Position numbers and translations under genes: made by a program. Below the pieces are notes generated by a model, which was given only the letters and a program-made list of their open reading frames with translations, was not told where the DNA came from and did no database searches. DNA of 6,578 bases from an uncultured Mesorhizobium sp. (GTDB lineage: Bacteria; Pseudomonadota; Alphaproteobacteria; Rhizobiales; Rhizobiaceae), in the NCBI GenBank assembly GCA_950071955.1, contig CATMOC010000215.1:1-6578 (forward strand), in the 5' to 3' direction. Below are positions 1 through 6,544 of this stretch, piece by piece. Position 1 is the first letter of the stretch, and the number at the start of each line of letters is the position of its first letter.

Positions 1-78
1 CAGGGGGTTGTCCATCGCGGCGGCGGCCCCTGCGCTTGCCCATGTCACGCCCGTGCACTATCGCTATGGCGCAGGCAT

Positions 79-83
79 GGAGG
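79..83 (+). promoter_or_regulatory. Shine-Dalgarno site setting the dehydratase start
   Basis: GGAGG lies 5 nt before the ATG at 89-91, close to ideal. The frame is open further upstream to a TTG at 8, and another ATG occurs at 77, but neither has a comparable site. The extra upstream residues are rich in Ala and Pro and do not look like the family's N-terminus. This selects the 604-residue product. Confidence 0.75.
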
Positions 84-88
84 AAATC

Positions 89-1903
89 ATGAGCGATCCG
101 GACGGTTCCAGGAAACAGGGCACCAAGTTGCGCTCGCAGCAATGGTTCGACAATCCGGACGATCCCGGCATGACGGCGCTCTATCTGGAGCGCTACCTCA
201 ACTACGGACTGACGCGCGAGGAGCTGCAGTCGGGCAAGCCGATCATCGGCATCGCCCAGACGGGCTCCGACCTGTCTCCCTGCAACCGCCATCATCTCGA
301 ACTCGCCAAGCGGGTCCGCGCCGGCATCGAGGCCGCGGGCGGCATCCCGATGGAGTTCCCCGTCCACCCGATCCAGGAGACCGGCAAGCGCCCGACCGCG
401 GCGCTGGACCGCAACCTCGCCTATCTCTCCCTGGTCGAAATCCTGTACGGCTATCCGCTGGACGGCGCCGTCCTCACCATCGGCTGCGACAAGACCACGC
501 CCGCCCTCCTGATGGCGGCGGCGACCGTCAACATTCCTGCGATCGCGCTGTCGGTCGGCCCGATGCTCAACGGCTGGTACCGCGGCGAGCGCACCGGCTC
601 GGGAACCATCGTGTGGAAGGCGCGCGAGTTGCTGGCGGAGGGCCAGATCGACGTCGGCCAGTTCATGGACATGGTCGCTTCCTCGGCCCCGTCGGTCGGC
701 TACTGCAACACCATGGGCACGGCCACCACCATGAACTCGCTCGCCGAAGCGCTGGGAATGCAACTGCCCGGATCGGCGGCCATTCCGGCGCCCTATCGCG
801 AGCGCGGACAGATGGCCTATCAGACCGGCAAGCGCATCGTGGAGATGGTCTGGGAGGATCTGAAGCCCTCCGACATCATGACGCGGCAAGCCTTCGAGAA
901 CGCCATCGTCGTCAACTCCGCCATCGGCGGTTCGACGAACGCACCGATCCATCTCAATGCGATTGCCCGTCATCTCGGCGTATCGCTCGACAATGACGAC
1001 TGGCAACGGGTCGGACATCACGTGCCGCTGCTGGTCAACCTGCAGCCGGCGGGCGAATATCTCGGCGAAGACTATCACCATGCCGGCGGCGTGCCGGCGG
1101 TGGTCGCCGAACTCGTGAAGGCGGGTCTTCTGCCGCATTCCGACGCGAAGACCGTGAACGGGAAATCGCTCGGCGACAATTGCCGCGGAACGGAGAACCT
1201 CGATCCGAACGTCATCCGGCCGGTCGCGACGCCGCTGAAGGAACATGCTGGCTTCATCAACCTGAAGGGCAATCTCTTCGATTCGGCCATCATGAAGACC
1301 TCCGTGATCTCGAAGGAGTTCCGCGACCGCTACCTCTCCAACCCGGCCGATCCGGAAGCTTTCGAGGGCGTGGCAGCCGTGTTCGACGGGCCGGAAGACT
1401 ACCATGCCCGCATCGAGGACCCCGCGCTCGGCATCGACGAGCATACGATCCTCTTCATGCGGGGCACGGGGCCGATCGGCTATCCCGGCGGAGCGGAGGT
1501 CGTGAACATGCAGCCGCCGGCCGCCCTCCTGAAGCAGGGGATCCATGCGCTGCCCTGCATCGGCGACGGGCGGCAGTCCGGAACCTCGGGGTCGCCCTCG
1601 ATCCTGAACGCCTCGCCGGAGGCTGCCGCGGGCGGTGGCCTTTCCCTGCTGCGTGACGGCGACCGCGTGAGGATCGACCTCAACAAGGGACGCGCCGACA
1701 TCCTGGTCGACGAGGAAGAACTGGCAAGACGCAGGTCCGAACTTTCGGGGCAGGGGGGATACCGCTTCCCCGCGCACCAGACGCCCTGGCAGGAGATCCA
1801 GCGCGGGATGGTGGACCAGCTTTCCGAGGGAATGGTGCTGAAGCCGGCGGTGAAGTATCACCGGATCGCCCAGGAAATGGGCATACCGCGCAACAACCAC
1901 TGA
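89..1903 (+). CDS. IlvD/Edd-family dehydratase, sugar-acid (pentonate) type
   Basis: This is a complete 604-residue soluble Fe-S dehydratase. The family removes water from 2,3-dihydroxy acids. This subtype, which includes L-arabinonate and D-xylonate dehydratases, makes 2-keto-3-deoxy sugar acids in oxidative pentose breakdown. Three cysteines expected to bind the cluster are present: C65 (SPCNRHH), C133 (GCDKTTP) and C206 ([14 protein letters not shown]). Expected metal-site residues are E97 (QETGK), D134 with K135, and E470 (GGAEVVNM). The C-terminal [13 protein letters not shown] motif holds the likely catalytic S497 and the neighbouring T499. This motif and the length near 600 favour the sugar-acid subtype over biosynthetic IlvD. 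No residue looks missing. The start is set by the GGAGG site. The gene converges on an AraC-family gene 71 bp away. The exact substrate (arabinonate, xylonate, another sugar acid) cannot be told from the sequence. Confidence 0.93.
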   Translation: MSDPDGSRKQGTKLRSQQWFDNPDDPGMTALYLERYLNYGLTREELQSGKPIIGIAQTGSDLSPCNRHHLELAKRVRAGIEAAGGIPMEFPVHPIQETGKRPTAALDRNLAYLSLVEILYGYPLDGAVLTIGCDKTTPALLMAAATVNIPAIALSVGPMLNGWYRGERTGSGTIVWKARELLAEGQIDVGQFMDMVASSAPSVGYCNTMGTATTMNSLAEALGMQLPGSAAIPAPYRERGQMAYQTGKRIVEMVWEDLKPSDIMTRQAFENAIVVNSAIGGSTNAPIHLNAIARHLGVSLDNDDWQRVGHHVPLLVNLQPAGEYLGEDYHHAGGVPAVVAELVKAGLLPHSDAKTVNGKSLGDNCRGTENLDPNVIRPVATPLKEHAGFINLKGNLFDSAIMKTSVISKEFRDRYLSNPADPEAFEGVAAVFDGPEDYHARIEDPALGIDEHTILFMRGTGPIGYPGGAEVVNMQPPAALLKQGIHALPCIGDGRQSGTSGSPSILNASPEAAAGGGLSLLRDGDRVRIDLNKGRADILVDEEELARRRSELSGQGGYRFPAHQTPWQEIQRGMVDQLSEGMVLKPAVKYHRIAQEMGIPRNNH

Positions 1904-1974
1904 ATGTGCCGCACCCTCTCGCCGGTGGCAATCATCGGCGGGCGAGGCCGCACTTCACAGTGGAGACGGGCGGC
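1904..1974. other. Convergent intergenic spacer with weak hairpins
   Basis: This 71-bp spacer separates the stops of the dehydratase (plus) and the AraC gene (minus). It contains a 6-bp inverted repeat, CTCGCC at 1918-1923 and GGCGAG at 1941-1946, and a 4-bp hairpin CACT/AGTG at 1951-1962. Neither has a following T run on either strand, so no intrinsic terminator is called. Termination here may need Rho or may be inefficient. Confidence 0.35.
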
Positions 1975-2865
1975 TCAGGAGCGCCGGAAATCGGTGGGCG
2001 TCGTTCCCGTCGCCTTCTGGAATGCACCGACGAAATGGCTCGCCGTCCTGAAGCCGCTCCCGGCGGCGATCTCGGCGATCGGAAGACGCGTCGTCTTCAG
2101 GAGATGTCTGGCCATTTCGATCCTGCGTTGCAGGACATAGGCATAGGGCGGCACCCCGATGCAGGCCTTGAATTCCCGTGCGAAATGGAAACGGCTGAGA
2201 TTTGCCACGGCAGCCAGCGCATCGAGATTGAGATCCGAGACCAGGTTGGCTTCGATGTAGTCGAGCACGCGATTGCGCTGCGCGTCCGAAAGCCCCGGCC
2301 TGGGCGAGTTTTCGGAACTCCCGCCCTTGGCCTGCAGCTGTGCAAGTTCGATGACTGCCAGAAGGCCCAGAGTCTCGGCGTAGACGTCGTCGAGGTCGTT
2401 CGCCGCGCTTTGCCGCGCCGTCGCGATCGTTCGCAGCTTTTGCAGCGTGGACCGCAGCCGGCGATCGTCGAAGTAGATCATGGGAACGCCGTCGTTCCCA
2501 TAGAGCCGCTCCGTTTCGGCCGAGATGATCTCGGGATCGAAGTAGAGGGTCGTGAAGCTGTTCTCGCGGGCCCTCGGAACAGCAAAGCCCGTCGCACGGC
2601 AATGCCGCGGCATGTAGGTCAGACGGTTCCGCAGGTCCCTGCCTTCGATCGGCGCGAGGCCATCGACCTTCATCTCCCCCTCGTCGAGGACGAGGTCGTG
2701 CAGCGCCAGGTAGTGGCGTTCACCGCTGACCTCGAAGGAATAAGGCGTGGGGTCGGATATGCTCGTATGCTCCACCGAAAAGCCGCGCCAGCTCAATCGC
2801 TTCCTGGCCTCGGGCGATGTTCCCGGGGTCTGGAACTTGAGCAGGAGTACCGAGTCGTCTTTCAT
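1975..2865 (-). CDS. AraC-family transcriptional regulator
   Basis: This 296-residue DNA-binding regulator has the AraC/XylS layout. A long N-terminal effector or dimerisation region (about residues 1-180) is followed by a linker and a C-terminal domain with two helix-turn-helix units. The first is at about 213-237 (NLDALAAVANLSRFHFAREFK). The second is at about 261-285 (PIAEIAAGSGFRTASHFVGAFQK) and runs into the conserved GTTPTDFRR end. The N-terminal region (SWRGFSVEH, HYLALHDLVL, FTTLYFDPEII) is conserved in related alphaproteobacterial regulators, but its ligand is unknown. The frame is open back to a TTG at 3015, but that codon lies in the loop of the neighbouring terminator hairpin. The first ATG (2863-2865), with a weak GGA five bases upstream, is preferred. 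A GTG inside 2866-2996 is also possible. The gene converges on the sugar-acid dehydratase, so control of that locus is plausible but unproven. Confidence 0.88.
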   Translation of the reverse strand: MKDDSVLLLKFQTPGTSPEARKRLSWRGFSVEHTSISDPTPYSFEVSGERHYLALHDLVLDEGEMKVDGLAPIEGRDLRNRLTYMPRHCRATGFAVPRARENSFTTLYFDPEIISAETERLYGNDGVPMIYFDDRRLRSTLQKLRTIATARQSAANDLDDVYAETLGLLAVIELAQLQAKGGSSENSPRPGLSDAQRNRVLDYIEANLVSDLNLDALAAVANLSRFHFAREFKACIGVPPYAYVLQRRIEMARHLLKTTRLPIAEIAAGSGFRTASHFVGAFQKATGTTPTDFRRS

Positions 2866-2990
2866 CCAGGTCCGACTGTTTCCGGCCGGCGGACGGCGCG
2901 AATCATCGGTGATGGTTAGCACGCACCGGTTGTCTCGTACACTCGGCGCCAGCTTCCGCAGCGACAGTCTCTCGGCAGGTGTTCGGTATC

Positions 2991-3028
2991 GAATTACCGG
3001 AGCACGGATGCTCAAATCCGTGCTCCGG
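2991..3028 (-). terminator. Intrinsic terminator of the chemoreceptor operon
   Basis: A perfect 13-bp inverted repeat (arms 2997-3009 and 3016-3028, 6-nt loop 3010-3015) lies 5 bp past the minus-strand stop of the small gene ending at 3034. On the minus strand it is followed by TAATTC, a short and imperfect U tract. The perfect GC-rich stem and its placement after the last gene support termination. It also separates this unit from the AraC gene downstream on the same strand. Confidence 0.75.
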
Positions 3029-3033
3029 CGCTC

Positions 3034-3312
3034 CTATTCGCCACTCGATGCCCCGGCGGAAAGTTTCCGGCACTCGATCAAAAGCGCGTCGAGCATTTCG
3101 ATCCGCTGCTTCACCTCGGCCAGGCGTTGCCGGTGCAGTTCGCTTCGTTCCGCCTCGGGAAGCAGAACCTGGAGGCCGCTGATGGTCTCGAGTATGTTGC
3201 CGACGAAAGCTTCCGCCTTGTCGGCAATCTGGTCGAGCCACTCCGCTTCCGAAATCCCTTCGCGGTCCGAAAGCGTTGAAAGCATCTCGCGGCTCTCTAG
3301 AATTCCTGCCAT
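3034..3312 (-). CDS. Small helical protein coupled to the chemoreceptor, unknown function
   Basis: I do not recognise this 92-residue protein. It is charged and has no signal peptide or membrane segment. Residues about 22-85 look almost continuously helical, with heptad-like hydrophobic positions ([30 protein letters not shown], then [24 protein letters not shown]), which suggests a helical hairpin or short coiled coil. Its ATG (3310-3312) lies inside the last codons of the chemoreceptor gene, giving a 16-nt overlap in a different frame. That is typical of translational coupling, with GGACGG just upstream as a possible ribosome site. A second ATG at codon 10 is an alternative start. A perfect terminator follows the stop. 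The context suggests a partner or modulator of the receptor, but nothing in the sequence proves it. A clear CheZ-type DxxxQ motif is not present. Confidence 0.7.
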   Translation of the reverse strand: MAGILESREMLSTLSDREGISEAEWLDQIADKAEAFVGNILETISGLQVLLPEAERSELHRQRLAEVKQRIEMLDALLIECRKLSAGASSGE

Positions 3313-4820
3313 CCGTCCGCCTCGTCCACGGGGTCGGCCTTGCGGACGGCGGAGGAGCGGTGCGCGGCGAAGGAGGCAACCTTCGCCTGCTGGATGCGGA
3401 CATTCCCTTCATGCCGTGGCGGTGTGCGGCGCGGCGCGGCCGCCACGGGCGATCCGTCGCCCAGTTCGAACCTTGCAACCAGGGCAGCCATGCCATCGGC
3501 TTCCCTGGCCAGCGAATGGGCCGCGGCGGTCGATTCCTCCACCATGGCGGCGTTCTGCTGGGTCGTCTGATCCATCTGGCCAACCGCGACGTTGATCTGG
3601 GCGATGCCCGTGGCCTGGTTCTCGGCCGATGCCGCCATCTCCCCGACCAACTGGCTGATGCCGCCGAAGGACGATACGATCCGCATCAGCGCCGTGCCCG
3701 TGGTGCCGACGAGCGACACGCCGCTCTCGACGTGTTCCGTCGACGTCGAGATCAGCGTCTTGATCTCCTTGGCCGCCTCGGCCGAACGCTGCGCCAGCGC
3801 GCGGACTTCCTGCGCGACCACAGCGAAGCCGCGGCCCGCTTCGCCGGCGCGCGCGGCCTCGACGCCCGCGTTGAGCGCGAGCAGGTTGGTCTGGAATGCG
3901 ATCTCGTCGATCACGCCGATGATCTGGCTGATCTGCTCGGAAGACTTCTCGATCTGCTCCATCGCGGCGATCGCCTGCTGGACGATCTGGCCGCTCTTTT
4001 CAGCCTCGCTCCTGGTGGCGGAAACCGTCGCATTGGCCGTGCGAGCGCCTTCCGCGGTCTTCTTGACCATGTCGGTCAATTCGTTGAGCGCGGCCGCGGT
4101 CTCTTCCAGGCTCGCCGCCGTCTGCTCCGTGCGCTTCGACAGGTCGTCGGACGCGCGGGTGATCTCGGAGGTGCCGTCGCGCACGGCGTCGGCGCCGCTT
4201 GCGATCGACGACAATGCGCTGCGAAGGGCATCGATGGTCCGGTTGAAGTCGACCCTCAAGGCGTCGTATTCGGCCGGGAAGCGCTCGGAAATGTCGTGCG
4301 TGAGGTTGCCCGCGGCGAGGTTCTTCAGTCCGGCGGCAAGGGCATCCACGACACGCGTCTGTTCCGCGGTACGGGCCGCCCGTTCCTCCTCGTTGCGCCT
4401 GCGCTCGAATTCCACTTCGCTGACGTCGGCGGCGAACTTGACCACCTTGAAGGGCTTGCCATCCGGCTTGAGCAGCGGGTTGTACGAGGCCTCGATCCAC
4501 ACTTCCTTGCCGCCCTTGCCAAAGCGCTGGAATTTCTGGGCGATGAACTCGCCGCGGTTCAGGCGCTCCCAGAACTGGCGGTATTCGCCGCTGTTGGCGT
4601 AACTGCGGTCCACGAACATGGAGTGATGCTTGCCGACGATTTCCGCCTCCGTGTAGCCCATGGCCGACAGGAAGTTCTGGTTCGCGGCAATAACAGTTCC
4701 GTCGAGATCGAACTCGATGACTGCCTGCGAACGCAAGATCGCGGCGACTTTCGCCTCCAACTCCGCGATGTGGTCCTTGCTGCCCTTGGAACGTCCAAGG
4801 CCGCCGAAGAAATTCGCCAA
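3297..4820 (-). CDS. Soluble PAS-domain methyl-accepting chemotaxis protein
   Basis: This 507-residue chemoreceptor has no transmembrane segment, so it should sense a cytoplasmic signal and control CheA through CheW. A coiled N-terminus (1-27) leads into one PAS domain at about 28-133 ([60 protein letters not shown]). A HAMP-like linker lies at about 155-210 ([26 protein letters not shown]). The helical signalling domain runs about 225-450. Its hairpin tip, which contacts CheA and CheW, is at about 306-336 ([37 protein letters not shown]). Glu/Gln-rich methylation helices flank the tip. A flexible Pro/Arg tail ends in GWQEF, matching the xWxxF pentapeptide that docks CheR or CheB. The PAS ligand (haem, flavin or a small molecule) cannot be assigned. 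The start is TTG, supported by AGGGGGA upstream; the next ATG, at codon 54, would cut the PAS domain. The small downstream gene overlaps its 3' end. Confidence 0.93.
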   Translation of the reverse strand: MANFFGGLGRSKGSKDHIAELEAKVAAILRSQAVIEFDLDGTVIAANQNFLSAMGYTEAEIVGKHHSMFVDRSYANSGEYRQFWERLNRGEFIAQKFQRFGKGGKEVWIEASYNPLLKPDGKPFKVVKFAADVSEVEFERRRNEEERAARTAEQTRVVDALAAGLKNLAAGNLTHDISERFPAEYDALRVDFNRTIDALRSALSSIASGADAVRDGTSEITRASDDLSKRTEQTAASLEETAAALNELTDMVKKTAEGARTANATVSATRSEAEKSGQIVQQAIAAMEQIEKSSEQISQIIGVIDEIAFQTNLLALNAGVEAARAGEAGRGFAVVAQEVRALAQRSAEAAKEIKTLISTSTEHVESGVSLVGTTGTALMRIVSSFGGISQLVGEMAASAENQATGIAQINVAVGQMDQTTQQNAAMVEESTAAAHSLAREADGMAALVARFELGDGSPVAAAPRRTPPRHEGNVRIQQAKVASFAAHRSSAVRKADPVDEADGWQEF

Positions 4821-4824
4821 TCTA

Positions 4825-4831
4825 TCCCCCT
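4825..4831 (-). promoter_or_regulatory. Shine-Dalgarno site setting a TTG start for the chemoreceptor
   Basis: On the minus strand AGGGGGA stands a few bases before the TTG at 4818-4820. The encoded start [16 protein letters not shown] matches the look of related soluble receptors, and no ATG exists earlier in the frame. A rare TTG start may lower translation. Confidence 0.6.
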
Positions 4832-4852
4832 ATGGTCGCGCTGGTCCGGTTT

Positions 4853-4883
4853 AAAAAGAAGCGCTCCCGCGACGTCCGGGAGC
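4853..4883 (-). terminator. Minus-strand intrinsic terminator in the chemoreceptor leader
   Basis: On the minus strand a 7-bp GC-rich stem (GCTCCCG 4883-4877, CGGGAGC 4869-4863) with a 7-nt loop is followed two bases later by TTCTTTTT (4860-4853). This is a standard Rho-independent terminator. It points only in the minus direction, since there is no T run on the plus strand. It sits 33 bases before the chemoreceptor start and about 400 bp beyond the stop of the methyltransferase fragment. It is therefore either an attenuator in the receptor's leader or the end of a separate small RNA. Confidence 0.72.
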
Positions 4884-4893
4884 CGCCGGCACT

Positions 4894-4960
4894 GGCCGGA
4901 CCCCGATGCGAATCGGACTCGTGGATGTCGCCGCCTCTTTGCGACGACCGTAGTCCGGCC
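4894..4960 (-). promoter_or_regulatory. Possible structured RNA leader, three-way junction fold
   Basis: Minus-strand RNA from 4960 to 4894 can fold into a closed three-way junction. P1 pairs 4960-4953 with 4901-4894, eight perfect pairs (GGCCGGAC/GTCCGGCC). P2 pairs 4948-4941 with 4934-4927, eight pairs including one G-U, with loop AAAGAG. P3 pairs 4916-4912 with 4907-4903, five pairs, loop TCGC. Joining strands are about 4, 10 and 1 nt. The 3' half of P1 can instead form a hairpin CCGGC-CAGT-GCCGG (4899-4886) next to the terminator. It does not fit a tRNA (no T-loop or anticodon arm), and I do not recognise it as a known riboswitch. The fold was found by eye; no energy or covariation test was possible. 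Confidence 0.4.
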
Positions 4961-5025
4961 TGGTTAATAAAGTTCGTTAAATTGCTGCTATTTTCCCATG
5001 CGCAGCAAAAATACATAAATCCGGA
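4961..5025 (-). promoter_or_regulatory. AT-rich putative promoter/operator region for the chemoreceptor
   Basis: This stretch is clearly more AT-rich than the surrounding DNA. It holds a 7-bp inverted repeat (TTGCTGC 4982-4988, GCAGCAA 5002-5008, 13-bp gap) and the near-palindrome TTAACGAACTTTATTAA on the minus strand (4980-4964). A CATTTTC and TATTTTT run lies just upstream. No -35/-10 pair is convincing, so only the region is called. It is well placed to start the transcript that enters the structured leader. Confidence 0.35.
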
Positions 5026-5282
5026 AAATGCGGATCGACTTGATCCGACGGGAAAGGGGGAGCCGCAGGCAATACGGTTCCCGAAAGCTCTTGGATCACA
5101 CCGTCGATCGGCTGAAGAGCATTAATTACGCCGATGTCCGGCGGCCACCGATGTTTCGCGTGGGGCCCCGGATCGCACGCGATGCAGGGCGGTGGAACGG
5201 CAGCAAGCCGAACGCCCAAGCGTATCCAGCGCCGCGACAGGAGCAAGAAAGAAGAATGGCGGACCCTTGGCCGGCCCTGACT
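5026..5282. other. Gene-free spacer after the methyltransferase fragment
   Basis: With the leader and promoter region this makes about 460 bp without a convincing gene between the methyltransferase stop and the chemoreceptor start. It holds a 6-bp hairpin CGGATC/GATCCG (5031-5047). Just past the methyltransferase stop on the minus strand is a pyrimidine run (TTCTTCTTTCTT, about 5244-5255) without a good hairpin before it. Open frames crossing this region lack ribosome sites and any recognisable protein. Confidence 0.4.
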
Positions 5283-6137
5283 TCAGTAACCCATCGCGCC
5301 GCGGGGAAGATGGATGTTCTCGAAGCGGGCACGCAGCCTCTCGTCGACAGCCTTGCCCACATGGCGGGGAAAATGGGTCGACAGGATACGGCGCTTTTCC
5401 GTGATGGCGCGCTCCAGGATGTCCGGACGGCCCTTCTCGACCCATTCCTTGGGCGAGAACCGGTCGGCGATGGCGGGGTAGAAATATTCGGTCTGCATGA
5501 GTTTCAGTGTCTGGGCGTGGCCGAGATAGTGCCCCGGCCCGTTGAGGCAGACGTCGGTTATGCTGTCGACCGATAGCGCAGCATCGCTGACCTCGATGCC
5601 ACGCACGCAGCGCAGGCACTGGCCGAGCATGTCGTTGTCGATGATCAGGCTTTCGAGACAGAATCCGAGCAACGAGGCGTGCATGCCGGCCGACTCGTAG
5701 ACCAGGTTGAGCCCCGACAGACCCGCCATCACATTGGTGATGCCCTTCTCGTAGCCGGCCTGGATGTCCGGCATCTTGGAGTCCGCCATGCCCGCCGCCG
5801 ACCCGCCGGGAAGGTCGTAGAACTGCGCCATCTGGGCGCAGGCGGAGGTCAAGAGGGCCTGTTCGCCCGAACCGCCCGACATGGCGCCCGTCCGAAGGTC
5901 GGAGACGAAGGGCCAGGTGCCGAAGATCGCCGGGTGTCCCGGTTTCAGCGCGTTTACGTAGACAAGACCGGCCAGGACCTCGGCCACCGCCTGCACGACG
6001 GCGCCGGCGATGGCCGCCGGGGCGGGGGCCCCGGGGATAATCTGCGCAGTCCCTTCGGCGGGGTTTTTTTTATCTTTGTCGGCGTCCCCGGAATTTTCGG
6101 GTACCATCGAACCATCCGGGTTCATTGTGAATTCCAT
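5283..6137 (-). CDS. N-terminally truncated MttB-family methyltransferase, chimeric 5' end
   Basis: From about residue 36 to 284 this is the C-terminal half of a COG5598/MttB protein. The family moves methyl groups from trimethylamine, glycine betaine or similar compounds to a corrinoid protein through a TIM-barrel enzyme of about 500 residues. Recognisable segments are IAGAVVQAVAEVLAGLVYVN, GTWPFVSDLRTGAMSGGSGEQALL, LPGGSAAGMADSKMPD, LVYESAGMHASLLGF, IDNDMLGQCLRCVRGIEV, GPGHYLGHAQTLKLM and ARFENIHLPR. There is no in-frame TAG, so it is of the non-pyrrolysine type. The N-terminal half of the barrel is missing. Instead the frame opens with a hydrophilic stretch (MEFTMNPDGSMVPEN..., then DKDKKNPAEG) of lower third-position GC that does not look like MttB. 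The switch falls near 6030-6040. The ATG at 6135 has a weak ribosome site; ATG 6123, with GGA 7 nt upstream, is an alternative. With half the barrel gone it is probably inactive, a pseudogene in effect, although it is still an open fusion. Confidence 0.8.
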   Translation of the reverse strand: MEFTMNPDGSMVPENSGDADKDKKNPAEGTAQIIPGAPAPAAIAGAVVQAVAEVLAGLVYVNALKPGHPAIFGTWPFVSDLRTGAMSGGSGEQALLTSACAQMAQFYDLPGGSAAGMADSKMPDIQAGYEKGITNVMAGLSGLNLVYESAGMHASLLGFCLESLIIDNDMLGQCLRCVRGIEVSDAALSVDSITDVCLNGPGHYLGHAQTLKLMQTEYFYPAIADRFSPKEWVEKGRPDILERAITEKRRILSTHFPRHVGKAVDERLRARFENIHLPRGAMGY

Positions 6138-6346
6138 AGCTTGATCACTTCAATTTTGCTGTTTCAATACGGATATCTCCGGTCCTGACCGGGTTTCCGG
6201 GCCATCCGCCCCCCATAGATGGCCGTTTAGGGGGTCCGGCGCAACCCCCCGTATCCTGAGGGGGCGTTGAGGGGGGCTTTGTCCCGGCAGGGGGGCAAGA
6301 TCCGATGGCAAACATAAGTATGGTTTTATGATAATGCACAGCGGTC
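6138..6346. other. Gene-free divergent leader with G/C tracts and hairpins
   Basis: This lies between the chimeric methyltransferase ORF (minus) and the tRNA-Gly promoter (plus). It contains a 6-bp palindromic hairpin CCGGTC-ct-GACCGG (6179-6192) and a 7-bp hairpin GGCCATC/GATGGCC (6200-6206, 6218-6224). It also has runs of five or six G or C at 6209-6214, 6230-6234, 6245-6250, 6260-6264, 6271-6276 and 6290-6295. The C run at 6245-6250 can pair with either neighbouring G run. Its right end (6310-6335) is AT-rich and could hold a minus-strand promoter. No recognised protein is encoded. Confidence 0.5.
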
Positions 6347-6374
6347 TTGCAAACGCCAAAACAGCGGTTACTAT
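6347..6374 (+). promoter_or_regulatory. Sigma70-type promoter of tRNA-Gly
   Basis: TTGCAA (6347-6352), a 16-bp spacer and TACTAT (6369-6374) make a good housekeeping promoter. The start point would be near 6381, about 19 bases before the mature tRNA. A small hairpin CCGTT-ttc-AACGG (6382-6394) fills that short 5' leader. TTGCAA is its own reverse complement, so the same hexamer could also serve a divergent minus-strand promoter. Confidence 0.6.
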
Positions 6375-6399
6375 CGGTGCGCCGTTTTCAACGGTCGCT

Positions 6400-6474
6400 G
6401 CGGGTGTAGCTCAGGGGTAGAGCGCAACCTTGCCAAGGTTGAAGTCGTGAGTTCGAATCTCATCGCCCGCTCCA
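6400..6474 (+). tRNA. tRNA-Gly (anticodon GCC)
   Basis: This is a complete 75-nt cloverleaf with encoded CCA. The acceptor arm is GCGGGTG/CGCCCGC (one G-U), the D arm GCTC/GAGC, and the anticodon stem CAACC/GGTTG with loop TTGCCAA, giving anticodon GCC, which reads GGC and GGU. The T arm is GTGAG/CTCAT with the standard TTCGAAT loop. The discriminator is T6471. All invariant features look intact, so it should be functional. Confidence 0.97.
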
Positions 6475-6482
6475 GTTTTATC

Positions 6483-6520
6483 AAGGGGTTAGCCGTTATA
6501 ATGGCTAGCCCCTTAACTTT
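6483..6520 (+). terminator. Terminator hairpin after tRNA-Gly
   Basis: A 12-bp stem with one G-U (arms 6483-6494 and 6503-6514, loop GTTATAAT) starts 8 nt after the CCA end and is followed by AACTTT. The stem is strong but the T run is short, so termination is likely though perhaps partial. Because it lies next to a tRNA 3' end, it could also be part of an integration site. Confidence 0.6.
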
Positions 6521-6522
6521 GC

Positions 6523-6544
6523 CCCCACTAAATCCCCACTAAAT
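6523..6544. repeat. Two tandem 11-bp direct repeats beside tRNA-Gly
   Basis: CCCCACTAAAT occurs twice head to tail (6523-6533 and 6534-6544) in a lower-GC tail that continues to the window end. The copies are exact. Short direct repeats just past a tRNA 3' end resemble the arm-type sites bound by tyrosine integrases. No integrase lies inside the window, so this role is inferred from position alone. Chance repetition or mini-satellite slippage is the alternative. Confidence 0.5.

Noticed and set aside
3..92. C-terminal end of an upstream gene in frame 3, stopping at TGA 90-92 and overlapping the dehydratase start as ATGA
   Set aside because: The overlap is attractive, but only 29 codons are visible, they encode no recognisable sequence, and codon bias does not favour this frame over the others.
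1906..2919. 337-codon plus-strand open frame across the AraC gene
   Set aside because: It is antisense to a recognisable AraC protein, has no ribosome site and no protein-like composition.
2866..3015. 50-residue N-terminal extension of the AraC protein from TTG 3015
   Set aside because: The TTG lies in the loop of a perfect terminator hairpin belonging to the neighbouring unit, and the extension does not look like the family.
4894..4960. A tRNA on the minus strand, suggested by the paired ends
   Set aside because: The closing stem has 8 pairs, only two internal arms exist, and no T-loop or anticodon loop is present.
3276..4967. 563-codon plus-strand open frame across the chemoreceptor
   Set aside because: It is antisense to a gene with clear PAS and receptor domains. 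Its Arg/Gly/Asp-rich translation is the usual by-product of GC-rich coding DNA.
4980..5000. Sigma54-type promoter (GG, 10 nt, GC) on the minus strand
   Set aside because: Only the two dinucleotides match; the flanking consensus positions do not, so chance is a sufficient explanation.
4977..5246. 89-codon minus-strand open frame in the spacer
   Set aside because: It has no ribosome site, its composition is not protein-like, and it ends inside the putative promoter region.
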